A stretch of 64,000 nt of DNA from Lepiota brunneoincarnata (taxonomy: Eukaryota; Basidiomycota; Agaricomycetes; Agaricales; Agaricaceae): positions 1-64,000 of the forward strand of contig JAEBUN010000062.1 of assembly GCA_023014365.1 (NCBI GenBank). The letters are read 5' to 3'. Shown here piece by piece: positions 56,053-64,000 of this stretch (positions are counted from its first letter, which is position 1; each line of letters starts with the position of its first letter). The translations under genes and the position numbers were made by a program. The notes under the pieces are model-generated. The model was given only the letters and a program-made list of their open reading frames with translations. It was not told the origin of the DNA and searched no databases.

Positions 56053-56880
56053 GTCCCCATTTGTGATAATAATTGAAGCTCACACATCATTTTAGGTTGC
56101 ATGTGATTGAATAACTGCAAATGTCCGATCCGGCCAATATGTGTTAACGGTGTATAAAAAATCGGCTATTGAGGAAATGAGGAATTACACATGCAAACAA
56201 AAAACCAGCACTCTCTTGCCTCTTCCAAAATCCCATCCACCACTTGACGCATTCTACAGCGAGTTGGTGTATGGATTATCCAACAGACACTAGTAAAAAG
56301 TCCGAATCCATGGTATGACTGAACCACACTTGTCCATTGATCTGCTGACCGATGCCTAGAGCGGTAAGAAATCACAAACGGGACAGAAAAACCGAGCCCA
56401 AAATGCAAACTGGGCAATAGATAAACAAAAGCGCATAAGAAGAGTAGAGGATAGGAAAAGTAGCTGTAGAAGAGAGGCAAAAGCCGTGCAAGTATCCTTG
56501 GAAGAAGTACGAGCACAACGAGTCACAGAAAAGGAAGAAAGCGCAGTAGGCCTCGAACTGAAGGGAAAAGACACACGGACAGACCTTGCTGCACAACAAG
56601 CACTTGGACACAGGCCAATTTTTCAGCTTGACAACTTCCGGCATATGTCAGGGCAGCAGGAGCCAAGGCAGCTGAAGTCAAGGCATAGGCAGCAGAGAAC
56701 AAGGCAGAACCCATACTCCAAATAGTTTTCTTTGGATATTTCTTTTCAATACAAGGTACATCTCACTAGGTTTTTTGCATCTCTTATGTACTCAAAAACT
56801 TGATGAGATTGTAACTTGAATTGCGATACTGTATTGTCAGATCCTGTGAAAGTAACCTCAGCGAATGTTAGCTAGATATG
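55190..56880 (-). repeat. Right arm of the 1.7-kb inverted repeat
   Basis: Reverse complement of 46258-48002. It continues smoothly into the rest of the transcription-factor gene at its inner end, so it is probably the source copy. Confidence 0.85.
56400..56725 (+). pseudogene. Gln/Arg-rich tail frame (right arm)
   Basis: Partner of 46415-46741: KQKRIRRVEDRKSSCRREAK, then QVSLEEVRAQRVTEKEESAV and QQEPRQLKSRHRQQRTRQNP. Same caveats as for the left-arm copy. Confidence 0.3.
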
Positions 56881-57611
56881 TTGGACAATGACCTCTAAAG
56901 TCCAAATAATTAAATTCAGTGTCTGAGATATTTTATTCTATGATTGATAAAATTCACAGAAAAGTACTCAGAAGTTCTGGTAACACCCTTTTTGAAAAGA
57001 AAAAATGAGGGGAGAAAGGGCAGGAACTCAATTTTGCTGCTTATATAACCACTCATGTAACTACTTGCAGGATCTAGCTGGCCCCAGAAGCAGTATGAAC
57101 AAATAAGAATACTATGGCTACCACATCTTGTTGAGCTTGCAAACTCATGTCAAGTGATTTTCCATGATAAACTGCTTTAGGACATTCCCTTTCTTTCTCA
57201 TTTTAGATACTGGGCATGTTTTTGCCCATTTATAGATATCCATCCATTGATAGTGTATATACCTACCAGCTTGCCATTAGACACCTGAAGTGAGCAGACT
57301 TATTCCTATGTTTCCTACTCTGATACTTATGTCTATGATAGACTTAGTTATTCTACTGGTACAGAATACATAGTACTCACATTACAAGCTGCTGAGACTT
57401 AGTCATTCTACAGGTTATGGGCCCCAACCCATTAAAAAACTTCTAGTACTTGTTACAATGTATTATACACACAATGAACACCATAAATGACAACCTCTCC
57501 ACTTCTGTACCACCCCTCAATCCCCAAGGCATGAACTGGCCAATATTCTCCATGCATTTCCACACTATCTTATACAGAAAAGGACTATGGAATCACTTGA
57601 CAGAAGCAACC
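56881..57611. other. AT-rich sequence, no gene recognised
   Basis: CpG-poor, with no domain or LTR assigned. Confidence 0.35.
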
Positions 57612-57690
57612 TGTTACCCAGGTTAGAGGTTCACTCTTGAGTAGCATGGAGTTTGTGGTAGGATATCTATACAGACTTGGTCCTGTCCTA
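57612..57690 (-). repeat. Family A LTR fragment (3' end)
   Basis: TGTTACCCAGGTTAGAGG.. matches the last 79 bases of the family A LTR in reverse. It is cut by the Tc1-type sequence. Confidence 0.75.
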
Positions 57691-57693
57691 TCA

Positions 57694-58220
57694 CAGTGGG
57701 TCAAAAAACTGTCCCAATGTTTTCACCATTTGGAAAGATCAGCTAATAGTGGACCAAGGTGATTATGTAAATACTTGGGAAAATAGACAATGATAATATA
57801 GCATATTGAGATTCTGAACCCATTTAAATCACATGATTCATCCAAGAAGTAATGGATTAATTAATCATTTAAAATATTAACTTATTGGGATAGTTTTTTG
57901 ACCCTCTATCATTTTGATAATTTATACATTGTATAGCCTCCTTTTGCCTTGCTAACTGCCTTGAGCCTTCTGGTTATGCTTTCTATAAGTTTTTAATACC
58001 TTTCTGCAGCAATCTTATGCTACCTTACCACCAACCTGTTCCATAATTCATGTACTCCCTCAGGTAGTTTCTCATATCCCTTCAACCAGTCCTTCAGGTA
58101 TATTCAGAGGTGTTCAATGGAATTGTGGTCAGGGGATTGTACAGGCTATAGTAGAATTTGCTTATTGTTATCTTCAAACCACTCTATTGCCCTTTTAGAC
58201 TTGTATTTTGGGCCATTGTC
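57694..58220 (-). mobile_element. Tc1/mariner element, 3' part with transposase C terminus
   Basis: The minus strand from 58220 reads DNGPKYKSKRAIEWFEDNNK, PVQSPDHNSIEHL, GYEKLPEGVHELWNRLVV and SITRRLKAVSKAKGGYTM. This is the last part of a DDE transposase, with the second Asp and third acidic residue spaced as in Tc1. Several stops. The sequence ends in CAGTGGGTCAAAAAACTGTC (outer end, 57694). An inverted copy of that block lies at 57884-57904, just after the transposase end. Cut at 58221 by a family B LTR. Confidence 0.8.
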
Positions 58221-58905
58221 TGTAAGGGGAACTCCAGGTCAATGCCCACAACCGCAAATTCGGAATTCTGATCCCCAGACTCCCTACCTTTGGAAATCTA
58301 ATCTCCAACCTCCCTGCACTCGGAAATGTGATTCCCAGCCTCCCAATGCTCAGAAATCCAACATCCAGCCCTCCTGCACTTGGAAATCTGACTTCCAGCC
58401 CTCCTGCACTCAGAAATACAATTTCCAGCCTTCCTGGGCCTGGAAATCTGTCCTCCTGCACCCCAGCATTTGGAATTCCCTCCTACACCCCTCTGACGCA
58501 GATGCAAACCCTCACTGGTGTGCACAACCCTAACCCAAGCCCATTCCCAACTATACTTACTTTAGGCATCCCTGACACCTCATGGCCATTTATGTAGAGT
58601 AGATTACTCAACTCAGACCTTATGGCAGGTAGTATAAGTAGTGTAGGTGAGCTCAGAGGAACCTTACTCAATTCTCTAAGGTTTCTCCCTGCTCAGCTGA
58701 CACAATGCAGCAACCAGGTCACCCTTACAGAAGAATTGAGTCTATTCCCAGAGGACTGGCCATTGACAATGCCTGGACAAGTTACACCACTTCTCCTGTG
58801 CCAACTACACCCTTCCTCTACCCCCCAGTGCCCTTGCCATCATGTCCCAAGAGCAGCAGCAGCAACCACCAACTCAAATGACCATTGAGGAGGCCATAGA
58901 CTCAC
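58221..58905 (+). mobile_element. Family B element: complete 5' LTR and start of gag
   Basis: LTR 58221-58729 (TGTAAGGGG..CCCTTACA), with degenerate tandem units at about 58290-58450. TATAAG at 58633 is 33 bases before ACTCAATTCT (58666-58675). The site after the LTR, AGAATTGAGT (58732-58741), is its exact complement. Gag ATG at 58842 (MSQEQQQQPPTQMTIEEAID), cut at 58906 by a family A relative. Confidence 0.8.
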
Positions 58906-59565
58906 TGTTATCAGAAGTCCCCTTAAAGTCCCCTTATCAGAAGCCTCACCAGAAGGAACTCTTATCAGAAGCACCCAAAGTATATAAATAGATAGAAGAC
59001 CTGTCATCCTGAAACAATCAGAAGTACCATCAGAATAATCTATACTTAGATAGATAAGGATATGACTCACTTACCTGGGTCCAGATATATATAGTAGGAG
59101 CATAGCCACACATAGTAGTATATAAGGATACTGTACCATACCCTTGTATCCTTATCTTAGTGTTATAAAGTTCTTGCCTCCTATACCTCTTTGCCCTTAA
59201 ACTGGCTGGACTATAGTGCCCTATTGTCTCCAAGTCATGCTTAGTAGGACAGGACCAAGTCTGTATAGACATCCTGTGTCAAACCCTGTGCTACTCAAGA
59301 GCAAACCCCTAACCTGGGTAACAAAACACTAAGATACTTTGCTGCTTATCTCTTGCTTGCCCTCAGCTCCCCTCTACTCTGCCAACATACTGAATATGTC
59401 AAGGTACTCTGTGTCATGGAAAACAATGTTGTCACCAATTGCGACATTCTCTGTAGCCATTGCTATGTTCTTATCCTCCATCCCACCTCTGCCAGCAGAC
59501 CTGGCTTACCTATTGCTAGTGACCTTCATCACCATAGCCATACATTCAGCACACCGCACCCTTAC
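58906..59565 (+). mobile_element. Diverged family A relative: 5' LTR, priming site, leader ORF
   Basis: LTR 58906-59323 (418 bases; the first ~100 bases differ from family A). TATATAAGG 59119 is 35 bases before ATCTTAGTGTT (59154-59164). The priming site AACACTAAGAT is at 59325-59335. A leader frame from ATG 59396 resembles the hydrophobic leader ORF of family A. Cut by the family E 3' LTR at 59566. Confidence 0.8.
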
Positions 59566-60199
59566 TGTTATGCTGATTAGGCGTCTGCAGGGCTCAATGC
59601 GATTAACAACAAGTTAACTGTTGAGTAGTGCTAGCAAGTCTAAGGCAATGCCAAAGAGCAGGAACAAATATGATGTATAACAAGACAAAGCTAGGGATTA
59701 CAAGTAATACCTAGGTCTATATATACTACTGGGATGACTGGCATGTGATAAGGGAAAGAATCACATGCGAACAGACAAGAATCACAAGCCAAAGAGAACT
59801 AACTATAGATGGGCAGTGGCATGTAATAAATAAATATAGCCAGGCAGTGACTATGGGCAGTGACATGTGATAAGTAAAAAATAGGTGGACAAGTGTGTGA
59901 TAGAGAAAGATAAAATGGTAACATTACCCCCTTCTAATCTTCAAACTCTGTTTCGAAGCTAGTAAATGGTGGGGTACAGGCGTAGGGTGCAGATCACAGA
60001 AGTAGTTGTTTCTAGTTGTAGCCGTATCCATCATAGGCATAATCATAGTCATTGTATTGGCCATCGCCAATGATATCGTACGTTCGTCCAAAGGTATTGG
60101 GATAGCATTGCGCCGTCCTTTCGAGCATGGCATTACATTGGTTTTGGTGATAGACAGGGCAAGTTCACATCTAATGCCCTGGTGTGGCGTGGTTACAGT

Positions 60200-61493
60200 G
60201 ATGACAGGTATATCAGGGGCAGCTGTGTGCCCAGTGGCCAATCTGATGGCACTTGAAACAGTGATTTCTTCCAACATCATATGAGCAGGTTGTTGTGGCT
60301 TGGGGTGTGACAGTGGGGGTGGTATGATGTTGAGGAGGTCTTTGGGGTAGGGGGTGGGTCTCCTGCTGTTGATGGGCTTCCATTCGTTGGGTGAACTCAT
60401 CCACTGTTTGTCATCAAGTTCGGGGTGGTGGTGTGGAGGCAGGAGGTGTTACCTGGGTTAGGGGTTCACTCTTTGAGTAGCATGGAGTTCGACACAGGAT
60501 GTCTATACAGACTTGGTCCTGTCCTACTATGTGTGACTTAGAGACAATGTAGCACTATAGTCCAGCCGGTTTTAAGGGTGAAGAGATATAGGAGGCAAGA
60601 ACTGTATAATACTAAGATAAGGATACAAGATATTGTACTGTATCCTTATATACTTCTAAGTGTGGCTGTACTCCTACTATAATAGTTCGGACCAGAGTAA
60701 CTATGAGTCAGAGATAAGAAAACATGAGGTGTATACTAAGAATAGTCCTTCTGATGTACACTACTGATGGTTTCATAGTGACATGGGAATGTAAACTAAA
60801 AGTAACTGTCCTTCTGATGTGGCTTCTGATAACAGGGGGTATGACAATAGGTGGGGTAACAGGACTTGGAGGTTGTTCAGGTCGAACTTGTTGGTGGGTG
60901 GAGTGAAACGGGACTTGTCAGGATGGTCTGTTGGTTGGCATAGGTTGAATCAGACTAGGGATTGTGGGCACAATCCGTATACTGGTTGTGGAGCTGCAAT
61001 GCTCAGTGAAGATTTGACAGAAGGTGGGGTCAGACCATAAGTGGTTGAACATATTTTGGTTTGCTTCTTTGACCCTTTCGACACTTTGTTCAAGGCCTCA
61101 GAGGCAGAGGAGGTTTTTGTGGAGTTGGAAGAAGCCATCACAAACTTCTGTTGATACTGCTGGTGTTGGTGCGATAAGAAGCAAAAAGACAAGGGTAGAG
61201 GCACTGTCAACTTTGTTAATATAGTTGCTAATGGTAGCGACAAGCGGGGGAGTGGGGATGGCAGTTGGCATTTCAGTGATGGGTGGAACGGGGCTGGGGG
61301 GAGTGGTCTGTTGTGGTATGTGGCGTGGGGGCAGTGTGTCTTCAGTGGTGTTAAGGGCACTCTCAATGAGGAATTGGTAGAGGATGCGGTTGGAGTTGGG
61401 TTGTGTGGACGAGGACCTGGTAGTTCCATCTAGTGTAGGTGGGGTAGAAATAAGAGCAGATTCAGATGGGAGCAATCGGATGGAGGAAGGCAT
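60200..61493 (-). pseudogene. Family E ORF3 with zinc knuckle, split by a solo LTR
   Basis: MPSSIRLLPSESALISTPPT.. (61493 down), a Ser/Pro/Thr-rich N terminus like family A ORF3. The C-terminal part, beyond the inserted LTR, holds CFKCHQIGHWAHSC (about 60,230). Frames are broken. Placement directly downstream of pol matches family A. Confidence 0.55.
60447..60834 (-). repeat. Family A solo LTR inside family E ORF3
   Basis: 388 bases, minus orientation, ends TGTTATCAGAAG..GGTAACA. Flanking five-mers are ggagg and ggggg, a possible decayed target duplication. Family E coding sequence lies on both sides. Confidence 0.85.
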
Positions 61494-63175
61494 TGTGCTG
61501 TTAAATGAGGCGGTGTGTTTTATTTATGGTAGGGGTGGCAGCGAGAACAACATGGTTTCTTTGTGGCTTTAAGAGAATGAATAACAGGTGTGTTTTCATC
61601 GTTTCGGTCAAGTCCTTTGAGTCATTTGTACTACATTAGGAATGCTACTGCATCTCTTTCATCATGCGTTTTGGGGATAACCTTTCCATCTACAGTTTTG
61701 GGTCTGATTTCATCAGGTACTGATTTAAAGTGGGACTCAGGTTCCCAAGTATTTTCGGATTCAGGCCATCTGAGCCATTTGACTAGGTATTTGAGGCAGT
61801 TTCGTTGTTTTTGGTGGTTTAGTATAGCTTTGATTCCGTATACTTCTTTGCCTTCAATGATGTGGGGTGGGGGTCAGACATAGTTGGGTCCATACGTTTC
61901 AGTTTCAGTGTATGGCATGAGGAGTTGGGTGTGGAATATGGGGTGGATCTTCCAACGTTTGGGAAGTTCAAGTTGATATGAAACAGGGGATAAAACATTG
62001 AGGATACAGAATGGTCCGAGACATTTGGGGGTCATTTTATGCATGACATACGGGGTATTTAAGTTATGGGCATCGAGCCAAACCATTTGATTCTCATGGA
62101 ACGGGGTAAACTTTGATTGGCGTCGGTTTTCCATGTGTTTCATGGCAGTTTCATGTGTGGTTTTAGCATTTTGGCAGTATAAATCAATTAGTTCCATGTG
62201 ATTGTTGACAGTGGGAGATTCGGTTTCAAGGAGGATGGTGGGAAGTGCTTTTGGTTGTAGTCCCATAATAATTTTGGATGGTGTTTGTTTTCATAGAGCA
62301 TGCGGTTGGCTATTGTAGGCAAATTCGAGAAGAGGGAGAGCCTGTGACCAATTTTCGGGATGATGTGAACAGAAAATGGAAAGGTATGCTTGGGTCTCCT
62401 GGTGAGAACATTCGGTTGCTCCATCTGCTTCGGGGTGATAGGCTGTGGTCATTGCAGGGGTTATTTCAAGTCGTTCTAACAGTTTCTGGAATGAATGTGC
62501 AGTGAAGCATGGGTTGCGGTCGGATATGATACGTTCAGGTAGGCCATAGCGCAGGTAGACTTTATTTAGAATGATGTTGGCAATGTCGTTGGCAGTCGCG
62601 GTTTTGTTGGTAGCAGTGAGAATTACCCCCTTCAAGAGTCCATGGTCTACAATGGACAGGATCGAGTCAAAACCTGCAGAAGGGGGGAGGTTGGTGATGT
62701 TTTCCATCGCAATCTGAGTGAAAGGGCAGTTCGACTCGGGTGCTGAGATAGGGGTAAACATAGGCTTGGCAGGGTGTTGGTTAATTTTAAACTGTTGACA
62801 GTCGGTGCATCCTTTGACATAATCATGTGTGAAACTGGTTATACCAGGCCAGTAGAAATTGCGCTTCAGTGTGTGAAGGGTTGTATCAATACCAGGATGT
62901 CCAGCGGTGGGAGAATTGTGGTATTTCCATATGATTTGTCAGTGGAGTTCGAGGTCTGCCAGAGGAACAGTTTTGCCATTGTAGGTGACAATTAGACCTT
63001 TTGGGGTTTGAGTCACAGAATATCAAGAGTCTGTTGGAACGTATGGGGCACACTGTGAGACCCTAGGGGTTGTAAAATGCGATGTTAAAGAGTGAAGTGT
63101 GTAAATAGTTACGGATAGTGTTGTTTCTCAAGATGTAGGAAAAAACAACATTTTTGGTAAGGTCATTTTCAATGG

Positions 63176-64000
63176 TGATACGCCGATTTCATGCCTATAC
63201 ATGAATTCCGTACTCCGGAATGATTCTCTACATAGAATCATTGGCTATATCATTAAAGAACTCTATAGAGGATTGGTACTATATCCCGTAGTAGCCAGTT
63301 CGACTGAACTGAGGATATTTGAGCCTCGGAAGTGTTCAAACCAGCTCATTATCACTAAGCTTAGTGAACCAAGCTATCAGAACGCTCTCCGGAGGGATTC
63401 AGGACTCTACATAGCCTATCAAGTATACCCCGGTCACATCAAGGGACCTTACGAGCAGTTTTCTGATGAACCCGAATGTGTTTGAACATAAAAGAATGTA
63501 CCTAGCGGCTGTCGCAGGCGTATTATGTCTATAGCGAGTTCAATAATGATGACTGGACCACAGAATGGAACGTCCAATGTTCGGGAGGCAATACCCAATG
63601 CCCAAAACCCTAGAAATATCAAAGACTCCTAATTAATGAGTGCTTTGTGGGTCCTGGCACTTCAGCATACTGCTTAACTGAGATTAATTACAACGGATCA
63701 AGGGATTGTCCATACGCTATACATTCCGATCATAATTGATCTGGAAACTTAACGCGCTTGCGTGGACGCAGAATAATGCAGACGAGCACAGAACACGTCT
63801 GGCTGGATTGCCATTCATTAATCAGAGAAAAACCCATAACCCAGGGTGAGGTAGAAATGCTGCCGAACCTTCCAAAATGTTCTACAGTGCCTGTAACAAT
63901 TAAGCTTATTGTTTTCTATTTCATATTTACTATCTCTCGTATGTATCTAAACAATATAAATACGGTCACACTTGTTTGTGGAGAAGGAGGAGGTCTCACC
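63176..64000. repeat. Repeat F, CpG-rich copy, runs off the window
   Basis: Same 825 bases as 27196-28020 but with CG kept at many places (gatacgccga, tactccggaa, cagttcgact). Inserted in the family E pol region. The other end is outside the window. Confidence 0.8.

Larger units (their letters stand above)
59566..63175 (-). mobile_element. Family E Ty3 element: integrase to 3' LTR
   Basis: 3' LTR 59923-59566 (TGTTACC..GCATAACA), preceded on the minus strand by a purine-rich tract (AGAAGGGGGTAA, 59935-59924). Then, going upstream: ORF3 region (about 60,200-61,493, interrupted by a family A solo LTR), chromodomain (about 61,870-61,620; VYGIKAILNH..YLVKWLRWPESENTWEPESH), integrase core (62,761-62,290; ITNLPPSAGFDSILSIVDHG, DRNPCFTAHSF) and the H2C2 zinc part (to about 62,930). 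It is cut at 63176 by repeat F. Stops are frequent. Confidence 0.8.

Overview
The window looks like a piece of a filamentous basidiomycete genome, most likely Agaricomycetes. Genes are split by many short introns of about 49-61 bases with GT..AG ends. The gene content includes a Scc4/MAU2-type cohesin loader, fungal COX6, a Gcn4-like bZIP factor, F-box genes and a fungal-specific transcription factor. The retrotransposons are chromodomain Ty3 elements. I cannot name a genus.

Layout. Bases 1-18,750 are gene-bearing and CpG-rich. In order they hold an intact six-exon MAU2 gene (minus), three paralogous secreted proteins with KR/RR sites in front of Gln-Leu (minus; the second and third lie in a roughly 1.7 kb tandem duplication), another small secreted protein, COX6 with its single intron resolved, a bZIP gene whose frame is disturbed, and a 16-exon M17 leucyl aminopeptidase that is complete except for one extra base.

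Bases 19,200-46,240 and 57,600-64,000 are nested retrotransposons. I separate four Ty3 families by their LTRs and call them A, B, D and E. Three further repeats are a 453-bp solo LTR (G), an 825-bp unclassified repeat (F) and a Tc1/mariner remnant. Family A is a nearly complete element at 33,059-41,676. It has two 387-base LTRs, a leader ORF, a single gag-pol frame with chromodomain, and a third zinc-knuckle ORF. In every family where both parts can be seen, the bases just after the 5' LTR are the reverse complement of a 10-12 base site inside the LTR, 33-35 bases downstream of a TATA box. This is the signature of Tf1/sushi-type self-priming. Family D has an unusual LTR: its U3 carries a 122-125 codon acidic ORF starting at LTR base 5.

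Bases 46,260-56,880 form a large inverted repeat (two arms of about 1.7 kb around a 7.2 kb loop). Each arm carries a piece of a fungal-specific transcription factor. The loop carries two broken F-box genes mixed with copies of the 3' end of the aminopeptidase gene from 18 kb.

Most breaks in the retroelements are CpG-to-TpG/CpA changes, as expected from methylation-driven decay. The best leads are the U3-encoded ORF, the co-varying self-priming sites, the Kex2-type secreted peptide precursors, and the family A leader ORF and ORF3.
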